From the NCBI RefSeq assembly GCF_001735805.1, contig NZ_CP017248.1, forward strand, positions 7,192,001-7,256,000: 64,000 nt of DNA, given 5' to 3'. This document shows, in pieces, positions 1 through 7,842 of the stretch; within the stretch, counting starts at the first letter, position 1, and the number at the start of each line of letters is the position of its first letter. The DNA comes from Streptomyces fodineus (GTDB lineage: Bacteria > Actinomycetota > Actinomycetes > Streptomycetales > Streptomycetaceae). The position numbers were made by a program, and so were the translations under genes. A model generated the notes under the pieces. It had not been told where the DNA came from. It did not search any database and was given only the letters and a program-made list of their open reading frames with translations.

Positions 1-258
1 GAGGGCGACCCGTACGAGCAGACCAAGGTCGCCTTCGGCAACGCCCTCGAAGCGCTGAAGGAGTTCGGGCTCGGCCTCGACTCCGTGATCCGCACCCGTA
101 TGTACCTGAGCCATGTGCGCGACGTCGACGAGGCGGGGCGGGCCCACAAGGAGCTGTTCGACTCCGTGCGCCCGTGTACGACCCTGCTGGTGGTCGAGGG
201 CTTCGTCGATCCGCGCATCCTGGTCGAAGTAGAGCTTGAAGCATTCAGAGGAGCCTGA
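1..258 (+). CDS. RidA (YjgF/YER057c) family protein, 3' part
   Basis: The reading frame is open from the window edge and ends at TGA 256-258, so only the C-terminal 85 residues are visible. The pattern RTRMYLSHVRDVDE, then a Pro-Cys-Thr-Thr-Leu segment and a closing VEVELEAF strand are typical of the RidA/YjgF fold. RidA proteins deaminate reactive enamine/imine intermediates of PLP enzymes. The gene ends 6 nt before hisF, so the two are probably cotranscribed. The active-site arginine of true RidA cannot be judged from this fragment, so it may be a RidA-like paralogue of unknown substrate. Confidence 0.8.
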   Translation, partial: EGDPYEQTKVAFGNALEALKEFGLGLDSVIRTRMYLSHVRDVDEAGRAHKELFDSVRPCTTLLVVEGFVDPRILVEVELEAFRGA

Positions 259-264
259 GCAGTC

Positions 265-1020
265 ATGACCCTGGCGGTCCGAGTCATCCCCTGCCTGGAC
301 GTGGACAACGGCCGGGTCGTCAAGGGCGTCAACTTCCAGAACCTGCGCGACGCGGGCGACCCTGTCGAGATGGCCAAGGTGTACGACGCCGAGGGCGCCG
401 ACGAGCTGACCTTCCTGGACATCACCGCGTCCTCGGGCAACCGGGAGACGACGTACGACGTGGTGCGCCGCACCGCGGAGCAGGTGTTCATCCCGCTGAC
501 GGTCGGCGGCGGTGTCCGTACGGCCGAGGACGTGGACAGGCTGCTGCGGGCGGGCGCCGACAAGGTGGGCGTGAACACCGCCGCGATCGCCCGCCCCGAG
601 CTGATCCGCGAGATCGCCGAGCGCTTCGGCCGCCAGGTGCTGGTCCTGTCGGTGGACGCCCGCCGCACCGGGTCGGGGTCCTTCGAGGTCACCACCCACG
701 GCGGCCGACGCGGTACCGGCATCGACGCCGTGGAGTGGGCGCACCGGGCCGCCGAGCTGGGCGCGGGCGAGATCCTGCTGAATTCGATGGACGCGGACGG
801 CACCAAGGACGGCTACGACCTGGAGATGATCGCCGCCGTCCGCAAGCACGTCACCGTCCCCGTGATCGCCTCCGGCGGCGCCGGCAAGCTGGCCGACTTC
901 CCGCCGGCCATCACGGCGGGCGCGGACGCGGTGCTCGCGGCCTCCGTCTTCCACTTCGGTGATCTGCGGATCGGCCAGGTGAAGCAGACGCTGCGGGAGG
1001 CGGGCCACCCCGTCCGCTAG
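265..1020 (+). CDS. hisF: Imidazole glycerol phosphate synthase subunit HisF
   Basis: HisF is the cyclase half of the HisH-HisF complex. It joins PRFAR and ammonia to make imidazole glycerol phosphate and AICAR in histidine biosynthesis. The 251-residue length is normal for this (beta/alpha)8 protein. The catalytic aspartates are visible at D12 (IPCLDVD) and D131 (LSVDARR), and the phosphate-binding loops GGGVR (about 81-85) and ASGGAG (near 201) are present. It starts 6 nt after the RidA stop and is followed by a strong hairpin terminator, so it ends its transcript. hisI lies about 3 kb downstream, separated from it by unrelated genes. Confidence 0.97.
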   Translation: MTLAVRVIPCLDVDNGRVVKGVNFQNLRDAGDPVEMAKVYDAEGADELTFLDITASSGNRETTYDVVRRTAEQVFIPLTVGGGVRTAEDVDRLLRAGADKVGVNTAAIARPELIREIAERFGRQVLVLSVDARRTGSGSFEVTTHGGRRGTGIDAVEWAHRAAELGAGEILLNSMDADGTKDGYDLEMIAAVRKHVTVPVIASGGAGKLADFPPAITAGADAVLAASVFHFGDLRIGQVKQTLREAGHPVR

Positions 1021-1030
1021 CGCGCGTACC

Positions 1031-1056
1031 GGCCCCGGCGGGCTGCCGCCGGGGCC
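1031..1056 (+). terminator. Hairpin terminator after hisF
   Basis: An 11-bp perfect stem (1031-1041 with 1046-1056) closes a 4-nt loop just after the hisF stop. There is no long T-run, as is usual for Streptomyces terminators. Confidence 0.75.
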
Positions 1057-1072
1057 TCTTCGCGGGCAAACG

Positions 1073-1116
1073 CGAAAGAGAAGTTGCGCAAAATATGTTG
1101 TGCAAATTCTCTTTCG
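1073..1116. promoter_or_regulatory. Large inverted-repeat operator upstream of the ArsR-like regulator
   Basis: A 44-bp inverted repeat is centred at 1094/1095 with 19 of 22 positions paired. The outer arms cgaaagagaa and ttctctttcg match perfectly, as do the inner ttgc/gcaa cores. It is A+T-rich against a very G+C-rich background and ends 16 nt before the regulator start, so it must overlap or abut the promoter. The likely ligand is the product of the next gene acting on its own promoter; this is inferred from position. Confidence 0.7.
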
Positions 1117-1132
1117 TATCTAGCGTGGAGTC

Positions 1133-1723
1133 ATGCCAGACAGGGAGAGAGACCGCCGGATCAAGGACGTGGGCACGCTGAAGGCGCTCGCGCATCCCAC
1201 GCGGGCGCAGCTGTACCGGGCGCTCGTCATCGCTCGTACGGCGACGGCCTCACAGCTCTCCGAACAGGTGGACGAGGCCGTGTCCCTGGTCAGCTATCAC
1301 CTGCGCAAACTGGCCGAGCACCAGCTCATCGAGGAGGCCGAACCACAGAGCGCGGACGGCCGGGAACGCTGGTGGCAGCCGGCGTCGGAGGGAGTGTCCA
1401 TCCACGACGAAGACTTCCGCGACGCACCCGAGAAGGCCGCCGCACATACCGCGGCCAGCCGCCTGTTCTTCGAGCAGCGAGCCGACATGTACCGGCGCCA
1501 TCTGGACGAACGCGCCCACTGGAGCGACGCGTGGACGACGGCGGCCGACTCCTCGGAATGGCTGCTGAAGCTCACGGCGGACGAACTGACCGAGCTCAAC
1601 CGCACGATGTACGACCTCGTCCGCAGGTACGAGGAGCGGGGCCGGGCCGCTGCCGCCGCCGGGGACACCGAGGGCCGCGAGAACGTCGCGGTGCACACCT
1701 ACGCGTTCCCTTTCCGGATCTGA
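1133..1723 (+). CDS. ArsR-type winged-helix transcriptional regulator
   Basis: The protein has 196 residues. The N-terminal 85 form a winged helix of ArsR/helix-turn-helix_20 type: an ALAHPTR segment, an ATASQLSE turn and a recognition helix around VSLVSYHLRKL. The C-terminal half is helical and charged and may bind a ligand or dimerise. No clear metal-binding Cys pair is visible, so metal sensing is not supported. The start ATG lies 16 nt after a 44-bp inverted repeat, and the gene ends 9 nt before an MFS exporter gene. This is the common arrangement of a local repressor controlling itself and an efflux pump. Confidence 0.85.
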   Translation: MPDRERDRRIKDVGTLKALAHPTRAQLYRALVIARTATASQLSEQVDEAVSLVSYHLRKLAEHQLIEEAEPQSADGRERWWQPASEGVSIHDEDFRDAPEKAAAHTAASRLFFEQRADMYRRHLDERAHWSDAWTTAADSSEWLLKLTADELTELNRTMYDLVRRYEERGRAAAAAGDTEGRENVAVHTYAFPFRI

Positions 1724-1732
1724 ACGGCTGAC

Positions 1733-2983
1733 ATGCCTACGTCAGCGGCCACCTCCGCGGACACCGCCACCGCGGAGCGCGCCGCCCACCGCGACCCCAA
1801 CGTCCTGCGCTGGCTCGGCGCCTACAGCGCGTCGGCGATCGGCGACAACGTCTACTACCTCGCCCTGTCCTGGGCCGCCGTACGCTCCGGCACCCCGGCC
1901 CAGGCCGGCCTGGTCACCGCGGCCGCTGCGCTGCCACGCGTCCTGCTGATGCCGTTCGGGGGAGTGGTGGCCGACCGCTACGGGCCGCGCCGTGTCGTCC
2001 TCGCCAGTACGGCGGTGCGCGGCGCCGTCGTCCTCGCCGCCGCCGGACTCCTCCTCGCCACCCGCCCCGGCCTCGGGGCGCTCGGCGCGATCGCCGTGCT
2101 GTTCGGGATCGTGGACGCCGTGTTCCTGCCCGCCGCCGGGTCGCTGCCCGCGCGGATCACCGGGCGCGGCCAGCTCGCCCGGGTGCAGGGCATGCGGGGC
2201 CTCGCCACCCGCCTCGCGAACATCCTCGGCGGCCCCCTCGGCGGCCTCGGCATCGCCCTCGGCGGCACAGCCGGTGCGTTCGGTCTCGCGGCGCTGCTCG
2301 TCGGCGTCTCCCTGCCGGCGCTGCTCACGGTCCGCACCGGCCCGCTGCCACCCGACGACACGCCCGGCCGGCGCGCGGTCCTGGCCGAGCTGCGGGACGG
2401 GCTGCGGCACATCCGGCGGGACCCGGTGCTTCGCCCGCTGCTGCTCGCCATCACCCTCAGCGACCTCGGCTTCGTCGGCCCGATGAACCTCGGGCTGACC
2501 CTCCTGGCCCAGCAGCGCGCCTGGGGCTCGGCAGGGCTCGGCTGGGTCCTGGCCGGCTTCGGCACCGGCGCCGGGGCCGCGTCGCTGCTGCTCTCCTGGC
2601 GTGGCCGCCTGCCCCGCGCGGCTGCCGTGTCCGCGGTGGCGAACCTCGTGTCGGCCGTGGCCATCGGCGCGCTCGCCCAGGTGGCGTCCGTCGCCGCGGC
2701 GGCCGGTGTCGCCGTGCTCGTCGGCGTCTCGGCCGGTCTGGCCGGGGCTCTGTGCGGCGCGCTGGTGCAGGCGCGGGCCGGTGCCGCCTACACCGGCCGG
2801 GTCACCGCCGTCGCCACGCTGGCCGGATTCGGCCTCGCACCGCTCACCTTCCCCGTGGTCGGCGCGGCCGTCGCCCTGTGGGGCACCGGCCCGGTGTTCG
2901 CGGCCTGCGCGGCGGTGTGCGCCCTCGCCGGAGTGGTGGGCTTGGGCGCACGCGAGCTGCGCCGCGCCGAACTCCCCGGCTGA
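1733..2983 (+). CDS. MFS transporter, probable efflux permease
   Basis: This 416-residue integral membrane protein has about 12 hydrophobic segments. An Asp-Arg-Tyr-Gly-Pro-Arg-Arg motif (about residue 81) after the second segment matches MFS motif A (DRxGRR). The overall look (Ala/Gly/Leu-rich, central charged loop at about 200-225) fits the MFS families related to enterobactin and macrolide exporters. It begins 9 nt after the ArsR-like regulator stop and is almost certainly in the same operon. The substrate cannot be read from the sequence; the adjacent regulator suggests a ligand-induced drug or metabolite exporter. Confidence 0.9.
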   Translation: MPTSAATSADTATAERAAHRDPNVLRWLGAYSASAIGDNVYYLALSWAAVRSGTPAQAGLVTAAAALPRVLLMPFGGVVADRYGPRRVVLASTAVRGAVVLAAAGLLLATRPGLGALGAIAVLFGIVDAVFLPAAGSLPARITGRGQLARVQGMRGLATRLANILGGPLGGLGIALGGTAGAFGLAALLVGVSLPALLTVRTGPLPPDDTPGRRAVLAELRDGLRHIRRDPVLRPLLLAITLSDLGFVGPMNLGLTLLAQQRAWGSAGLGWVLAGFGTGAGAASLLLSWRGRLPRAAAVSAVANLVSAVAIGALAQVASVAAAAGVAVLVGVSAGLAGALCGALVQARAGAAYTGRVTAVATLAGFGLAPLTFPVVGAAVALWGTGPVFAACAAVCALAGVVGLGARELRRAELPG

Positions 2984-2990
2984 CCGCGGT

Positions 2991-3389
2991 TCACTCCTTC
3001 GGCTGAACCAGCTGCACCAGATTGCCGCAGGTGTCGTCGAAGACCGCCGCGAGCACCGGCCCCTGCTCCCGCGGCTCGTGCGTGAACCGCACACCCCGGC
3101 CGGTCAGCCGCTCGTACTCCGCCCCGAGGTCGTCCACGGAGAAGACGATGCACGGGATGCCCGCCTCGTACAGCGCCCTGCGGTACGGCTCGGCGATGGG
3201 CCCCTGGCCGGGCTCCAGCAGCAGCTGGAGGTCCGGCTGGGCGCCCTGGGGTGCCCCGACCGTCACGAACAGCGTGCCGTTGCCGAGGTCCATGTGGATA
3301 CGGGTCTCGAAGCCGAGCACCTCCGTGTAGAAGGCGTGCGCCCTCGCCACGTCGTCCACGTACACCCCGGTCATCGCGACCTTGATCAT
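2991..3389 (-). CDS. VOC-fold (glyoxalase/bleomycin resistance family) protein
   Basis: This 132-residue protein has the paired beta-alpha-beta-beta-beta modules of the vicinal oxygen chelate fold. The first module is ARAHAFYTEVLGFE (about residues 14-27), and the second includes GIPCIVFSVDDLGAEYERLTGRG. The conserved ending DDTCGNLVQLVQP contains the Asp/Gly-Asn-Leu pattern of this family. It is convergent with the MFS gene with only 7 nt between stops. Its start is 13 nt after the stop of the next minus-strand gene, so the two are probably one operon. Possible roles are metal-dependent isomerisation or ligand binding; the substrate is unknown. Confidence 0.85.
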   Translation of the reverse strand: MIKVAMTGVYVDDVARAHAFYTEVLGFETRIHMDLGNGTLFVTVGAPQGAQPDLQLLLEPGQGPIAEPYRRALYEAGIPCIVFSVDDLGAEYERLTGRGVRFTHEPREQGPVLAAVFDDTCGNLVQLVQPKE

Positions 3390-3402
3390 GGCGGCGGCCT
3401 CC

Positions 3403-4038
3403 TCAGATGCCCAGCTGCCTGGAATCGTGCAGCTTGCTGATCGCGTCCGCCTCGCCGTCCACCTGCACCTCGGCCGCGTCCTGCCGGCCGAAGGCGAACA
3501 TCAGCAGCTCCGACGGCTCACCGGTCACCGTCACCACCGGCGCGCCCCGGTGCGCCACCGCCGTCTGCCCGTCCGGGCGGCGCAGCACCAGACCCGTCGG
3601 CACACCCCGGGCCACCAGCCGCGCCGTGCGCTCCAGCCGGGACCACAGGGCGTCCTGGAAGACCGGGTCGAGCTCGCGCGGGCTCCAGTCCGGCTGGGCG
3701 CGGCGCACGTCCTCGGTGTGGACGTAGAACTCGACGATGTTGGCCGCCTCGTCGACCTGCTTGAGCTGGAACGGCGAGAATCGCGGCGGGCCGGTACGGA
3801 TCAGCTGGATCAGCTCCTCGTACGGCTTCGCGGTGTACTCGGCCATCACCTTCTCCAGGCGCGGCGCGAGCTGCTTGATCAGCGTGCCGCCGGCCGCGTC
3901 CGGACGGCGCTCGCGCACGATCACATGCGCGGCCAGGTCCCGGGTCCGCCAGCCCTCGCAGAGGGTCTCGGCGTCCGGACCGACGGTTTCCAAGAGGTCG
4001 GCGAGCAGCAGCCGTTCACGCTTGGCGAAGGTCGACAT
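3403..4038 (-). CDS. TIGR03085-type DinB/MDMPI-like metal-binding protein
   Basis: This 211-residue protein resembles the actinobacterial TIGR03085 subgroup of the maleylpyruvate isomerase/DinB superfamily. Visible marks are an N-terminal helix RERLLLADLLE, the segment CEGWRTRDLAAHVIVRE with a metal-type His near residue 38, and EFYVHTEDVRRAQ with a second His near residue 107. These histidines fit the helical-bundle metal site of the superfamily. Some relatives are mycothiol-dependent enzymes. It is the first gene of a two-gene minus-strand unit with the VOC protein and diverges from hisI. The reaction is not known. Confidence 0.75.
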   Translation of the reverse strand: MSTFAKRERLLLADLLETVGPDAETLCEGWRTRDLAAHVIVRERRPDAAGGTLIKQLAPRLEKVMAEYTAKPYEELIQLIRTGPPRFSPFQLKQVDEAANIVEFYVHTEDVRRAQPDWSPRELDPVFQDALWSRLERTARLVARGVPTGLVLRRPDGQTAVAHRGAPVVTVTGEPSELLMFAFGRQDAAEVQVDGEADAISKLHDSRQLGI

Positions 4039-4120
4039 GGGGTCAGCCTACGACCAGCCGCCCAGTCCGCGCAGTGGACATGGCACGGGCAGGTCGTACC
4101 CGCGCGGCACAATGGCACAC

Positions 4121-4522
4121 ATGACCAGTACGACCGGGACGCCCCGGCCCAGCAGCCTCGACCCGGAGCTCGCGGCCCGCCTCAAGCGCAGCGCCGACGG
4201 CCTCCTCCCCGCCATCGCCCAGCAGTACGACACCGGTGAGGTGCTCATGCTCGGCTGGATGGACGACGAGGCGCTGCACCGCACGCTGACCACCGGCCGC
4301 TGCACCTACTGGTCCCGCAGCCGCCAGGAGTACTGGGTCAAGGGCGACACCTCGGGCCACTACCAGTGGGTGAAGTCGGTCGCGCTGGACTGCGACGCCG
4401 ACACCGTGCTCGTCAAGGTCGACCAGGTGGGCGCGGCCTGCCACACCGGCGCGCGCACCTGCTTCGACGAGGACGTACTCCTCAAGGACGCCGATGCCGC
4501 CGCTGCGGCATCCGATCGGTAG
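4121..4522 (+). CDS. hisI: Phosphoribosyl-AMP cyclohydrolase HisI
   Basis: HisI opens the adenine ring of phosphoribosyl-AMP in histidine biosynthesis. From ATG 4121 the protein has 133 residues. The metal ligands are visible: the CDADT motif at 91-95, Cys107-His108 in GAACHTG and Cys114. It lacks a HisE domain, as usual in actinobacteria. An in-frame ATG at 4112 is a possible alternative start, and the frame is open further upstream without similarity. It ends 7 nt before the trpE start, so hisI and trpE are very likely cotranscribed. Confidence 0.95.
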   Translation: MTSTTGTPRPSSLDPELAARLKRSADGLLPAIAQQYDTGEVLMLGWMDDEALHRTLTTGRCTYWSRSRQEYWVKGDTSGHYQWVKSVALDCDADTVLVKVDQVGAACHTGARTCFDEDVLLKDADAAAAASDR

Positions 4523-4529
4523 GGCCGCC

Positions 4530-6008
4530 ATGGACCTCGAGAGCTTCCGTAAACTCGCCACCGACCGGCGCGTCATACCGGTCACGCGCAAACTCCTCGC
4601 CGACGGCGACACCCCGGTCGCGCTCTACCGCAAGCTGGCCGCCGAGCGCCCCGGCACCTTCCTGCTGGAGTCCGCGGAGAACGGCCGCTCCTGGTCCCGG
4701 TACTCCTTCGTCGGCGTCCGCTCCGCCGGGACCCTGACGGAACACGACGGACAGGCCCACTGGCTCGGCACCCCGCCCGTCGGCGTCCCGGTCGACGGCG
4801 ACCCCCTGAAGGCCCTGCGCACCACGGTCCAGGCCCTGCACACCCCGCGCCAGGAGGGCCTGCCGCCCTTCACCGGCGGCATGGTCGGCTACCTGGGCTA
4901 CGACATCGTCCGCCGCCTGGAGAAGATCGGCCCCGGCGAGCGCGACGACCTGCGGCTCCCCGAGCTGACCATGCTCCTGACCAGCGACCTCGCCGTGATG
5001 GACCACTGGGAGGGCTCGGTGCTGCTGATAGCCAACGCGATCAACCACAACGACCTCGACACCGGCGTGGACGAGGCCTACGCCGACGCCGTGGCCCGCC
5101 TCGACGCCATGGAGGCCGACCTCACCCGGGCCGTCGCCCAGCCGCCGGCCGTGCTGCCGCCCTCCGAGCTGCCCGAATACACCGCGTTGTGGGGCGGCCC
5201 CGACTACCAGGTGGCCGTCGAGGACATCAAGGAGCGCATCCGCGCCGGCGAGGCCTTCCAGGTCGTGCCCTCCCAGCGCTTCGAGACCCCGTGCACGGCG
5301 AGCGCCCTCGACGTCTACCGCGTCCTGCGGGCCACGAACCCCTCGCCGTACATGTATCTCTTCCGCTTCGACGGCTTCGACGTCGTCGGCTCCTCCCCCG
5401 AGGCCCTGGTGAAGGTCGAGGACGGACGCGCGATGGTCCACCCCATCGCCGGCACCCGGCCCCGCGGGACCACCCCCCAGGAGGACCAGGCCCTCGCCGA
5501 GGAACTGTTCGCCGACCCCAAGGAGCGCGCCGAGCACCTGATGCTCGTCGACCTCGGCCGCAACGACCTCGGCCGGGTCTGCGAGCCCGGCTCGGTCGAG
5601 GTGGTCGACTTCATGTCCATCGAGCGCTACTCGCACGTGATGCACATCGTCTCGACCGTCACCGGAAAGGTGGCCGAGGGCCGTACGGCCTTCGACGTGC
5701 TCACCGCCTGCTTCCCGGCGGGCACCCTCTCCGGTGCCCCCAAGCCCCGCGCGATGCAGATCATCGACGAGCTGGAGCCGTCCCGCCGCGGACTGTACGG
5801 CGGCTGCGTCGGCTACCTGGACTTCGCCGGCGACTCCGACACCGCGATCGCCATCCGCACGGCCCTGCTCCGCGACGGCACGGCGTACGTCCAGGCGGGC
5901 GCGGGCATCGTCGCCGACTCGAACCCGGTCGCCGAGGACCAGGAGTGCCGCAACAAGGCGGCGGCGGTGCTCAGAGCCGTCCACACGGCCAACCGGCTGG
6001 GCAAGTAG
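4530..6008 (+). CDS. trpE: Anthranilate synthase component I TrpE
   Basis: TrpE converts chorismate to anthranilate, using ammonia from a TrpG glutaminase that is not encoded here. From ATG 4530 it has 492 residues, the usual length for a stand-alone component I. The N-terminal feedback site LLESAENGRSWSRYSF is intact. The chorismate-binding core is visible in FQVVPSQRFE, SPEALV, IAGTRPRG, HLMLVDLGRNDLGRV and the ending TLSGAPKPRAMQIIDELE. Its start follows the hisI stop by 7 nt. A hairpin terminator lies downstream, after an imperfect 19-nt duplication over the stop codon. No Trp-rich leader peptide is visible before it. Confidence 0.97.
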   Translation: MDLESFRKLATDRRVIPVTRKLLADGDTPVALYRKLAAERPGTFLLESAENGRSWSRYSFVGVRSAGTLTEHDGQAHWLGTPPVGVPVDGDPLKALRTTVQALHTPRQEGLPPFTGGMVGYLGYDIVRRLEKIGPGERDDLRLPELTMLLTSDLAVMDHWEGSVLLIANAINHNDLDTGVDEAYADAVARLDAMEADLTRAVAQPPAVLPPSELPEYTALWGGPDYQVAVEDIKERIRAGEAFQVVPSQRFETPCTASALDVYRVLRATNPSPYMYLFRFDGFDVVGSSPEALVKVEDGRAMVHPIAGTRPRGTTPQEDQALAEELFADPKERAEHLMLVDLGRNDLGRVCEPGSVEVVDFMSIERYSHVMHIVSTVTGKVAEGRTAFDVLTACFPAGTLSGAPKPRAMQIIDELEPSRRGLYGGCVGYLDFAGDSDTAIAIRTALLRDGTAYVQAGAGIVADSNPVAEDQECRNKAAAVLRAVHTANRLGK

Positions 6009-6037
6009 GGCGCTTCTCGGCAAGTGGGGTGCTTCTC
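6000..6037 (+). repeat. Imperfect 19-nt tandem duplication over the trpE stop
   Basis: Positions 6000-6018 and 6019-6037 are 17/19 identical (ggcaagtagggcgcttctc and its near copy). The first copy contains the trpE stop codon. Confidence 0.8.
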
Positions 6038-6041
6038 ATAC

Positions 6042-6071
6042 GAACCCCGGGTGACGGTTCGCCCGGGGTTC
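6042..6071 (+). terminator. Hairpin after trpE
   Basis: A perfect 10-bp stem (gaaccccggg with cccggggttc) around a 10-nt loop lies between trpE and the next membrane-protein gene. Confidence 0.7.
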
Positions 6072-6088
6072 AGGCGATAGTGGAGTAC

Positions 6089-6718
6089 GTGACTGCCGTA
6101 CCTCACCCCCGTACCGAAGCCGCCGCACCCGCCCGGTCCGGCCGGCGGAGCCTCGCCGTGGCCCTCCTGTGCGGTGCGCTCGGCGCGGCCGTGGCGCTGC
6201 TCGCGACCCGGCAGCGCTGGGCGGAGGGCACCGCGACGGTGGCCGGCGGCGCGTTCCCGCTCACCGTCAAGGGCAGCGACGTCACGGGCGTTCCCGCGGC
6301 CCTCGCCATAGTGGGCCTCGCCGCGCTCGTCGCCGTCTTCGCCGTCCGCAGGGCCGGCCGGCTCGTCGTCGCCGGGCTGCTCGCCCTGTCCGGCGCCGGC
6401 ATCATGGCCGCCGCCCTCGTGGCCGCCACCGACGACTCCGCGCTGGACGAGAAGGCCGCCCAGGCGAGCGGCGACACCTCCGCCACCGTCGCCGCGCTCA
6501 GCCACACCGGCTGGCCCTACGTCGCGGCCGCCGGCGGCGCGCTGATCCTGCTGGCCGGCCTGCTGGCGCTGCGCTTCGGCGGCCGGTGGCCGGCCATGTC
6601 CGGCCGCTACGAACGCGGCACCGACCGCCCGCGCCGCACGGCACGGCCGGCCGACCCGGAGCGGCCCGAGGAGATCTGGAAGGCCCTGGACCGCGGCGAG
6701 GACCCGACCGGGGCCTGA
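6089..6718 (+). CDS. Trp biosynthesis-associated membrane protein (TIGR02234 type)
   Basis: This protein of about 209 residues has four hydrophobic segments: roughly residues 20-38, 65-84, 90-111 and 146-168. A periplasmic-looking loop (RQRWAEG) and a basic cytoplasmic tail rich in Arg/Pro complete it. In actinobacteria this family sits beside Trp genes, and the position between trpE and trpC fits that family well. Its biochemical role is unknown. The start is uncertain between GTG 6089 (a GGAG lies only 3 nt upstream) and GTG 6080. It begins just after the trpE hairpin, so it may depend on readthrough or its own promoter. Confidence 0.85.
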   Translation: MTAVPHPRTEAAAPARSGRRSLAVALLCGALGAAVALLATRQRWAEGTATVAGGAFPLTVKGSDVTGVPAALAIVGLAALVAVFAVRRAGRLVVAGLLALSGAGIMAAALVAATDDSALDEKAAQASGDTSATVAALSHTGWPYVAAAGGALILLAGLLALRFGGRWPAMSGRYERGTDRPRRTARPADPERPEEIWKALDRGEDPTGA

Positions 6719-6890
6719 GCCGAGCGGCGCGGATGTGGTGTATCAGACGCCACCCCCGCGTCCGGCACGCGCGTGCGTACGGGACAATGGACGACGAGCG
6801 TCCGGCTCGGACAGTGACGGGCGGGCTCGGAGCCGTACGACATGTACGCGGCTCTCCTGGGACACGTACACAGCAACGAGGAGCACAGAC

Positions 6891-7154
6891 ATGGCGGGCA
6901 GCAGCCACGGCCACGGTCACACCCCGGCCGCCTGGACCGGTGTCATCATTTCCTTCATCGGTTTCTGCGTGGCGGGCGCCTTCATGGTGATGGCCCAGCC
7001 CGTCGGCTTCTGGGCCGGGATGGTGCTCATCCTCGGTGGCGCGGTGGTCGGCGGCATCATGCGCGCCATGGGCCTCGGCCAGAAGCAGCAGGCCCCCCTC
7101 AAGATGAGCGCCGCCCCCGTCGCGACCCGCGAGCCGGCCGGCGCGGAGAGCTGA
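6891..7154 (+). CDS. HGxxPAAW family small membrane protein
   Basis: From ATG 6891, preceded by a good gaggag ribosome site 7 nt away, the protein has 87 residues. It opens with the hallmark HGHGHTPAAW motif and has two membrane segments (about 17-36 and 40-62). A longer in-frame reading from 6735 is rejected because it lacks a ribosome site and looks non-coding. The family is actinobacterial, of unknown function, and commonly found in the Trp region, as here. Confidence 0.88.
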   Translation: MAGSSHGHGHTPAAWTGVIISFIGFCVAGAFMVMAQPVGFWAGMVLILGGAVVGGIMRAMGLGQKQQAPLKMSAAPVATREPAGAES

Positions 7155-7170
7155 CCGCACCCACAGCTTC

Positions 7171-7214
7171 CCCGAGGGGCGGCCCGGCACCTGAAGAGGG
7201 GGCGGGCCGCCCCT
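7171..7214 (+). terminator. Hairpin terminator after the HGxxPAAW gene
   Basis: A perfect 14-bp stem (7171-7184 with 7201-7214) encloses a 16-nt loop just after the stop codon. Confidence 0.8.
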
Positions 7215-7269
7215 CGCGGTGTACGGGGGCCGGCGCGCGTGGTGCCGACTCGGAGGAGACAATGCTCGG

Positions 7270-7707
7270 GTGAGTACCCCGTCCGCCGTTTCGTCCGCCG
7301 TCCCCGCCGGTCCGCTGTGGCGTCGGCTCGCGGTGCCGGGCGGGCTGCTCGCGGCCGTCGCCGGGGCCTTCGCGTACGTCGGCGCCGTCGACCCGAACGA
7401 ACCCGGTCACTACCCCGTCTGCCCGCTGTACCGGCTCACCGGCCTGTACTGCCCCGGCTGCGGCGGACTGCGCAGCGCGCACGCCTTCGTCCACGGCGAC
7501 CTCCTCGCCGCGCTGCGCGACAACGTGCTCGGTGTGGCCGCCTACCTGGGCTTCGCGGTGCTGTGGACCGTATGGGTGGCCCGCACGGTGCGGGGCCGGC
7601 CGATGCGCATGGACCTGCGTACGGCGCATCTGTGGGCGGCCGGAGCGCTGCTGCTGGTGTTCACCACCGTCCGGAACCTCCCGTCGGGGGGCTGGTTGCA
7701 TCCTTGA
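7270..7707 (+). CDS. DUF2752 membrane protein
   Basis: The GTG at 7270 gives 145 residues, with a ggagga ribosome site somewhat far upstream. The diagnostic DUF2752 motif is present: CPLYRLTGLYCPGCGG followed by LRSAHAFVHGDLLAAL (about residues 54-85). Three membrane segments are predicted near 20-38, 89-110 and 124-138. The four-residue CPGC motif could bind a metal or take part in thiol chemistry, but no function is established. It lies just upstream of trpC, in the same order as other Streptomyces Trp regions. Confidence 0.85.
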   Translation: MSTPSAVSSAVPAGPLWRRLAVPGGLLAAVAGAFAYVGAVDPNEPGHYPVCPLYRLTGLYCPGCGGLRSAHAFVHGDLLAALRDNVLGVAAYLGFAVLWTVWVARTVRGRPMRMDLRTAHLWAAGALLLVFTTVRNLPSGGWLHP

Positions 7708-7735
7708 TCACGTGGTGGGCGTCCAGCCAGTGGGA

Positions 7736-7749
7736 CCGGTGTACACCGG
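7736..7749. promoter_or_regulatory. Perfect 14-bp palindrome upstream of trpC
   Basis: The sequence ccggtgtacaccgg is its own reverse complement. It lies about 95 nt before the trpC start and about 26 nt before a plausible -10 hexamer (taccat, 7776-7781). It could be an operator for trpC; no regulator is identified. Confidence 0.5.
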
Positions 7750-7842
7750 ATGCGAGGCCTCCGCGCTCCTGCGGATACCATCGCAATGACCACGGGTTTT
7801 CAAAACCTGAAGGAACCACCGTCATGAAAGGGGGCCGCTCGC

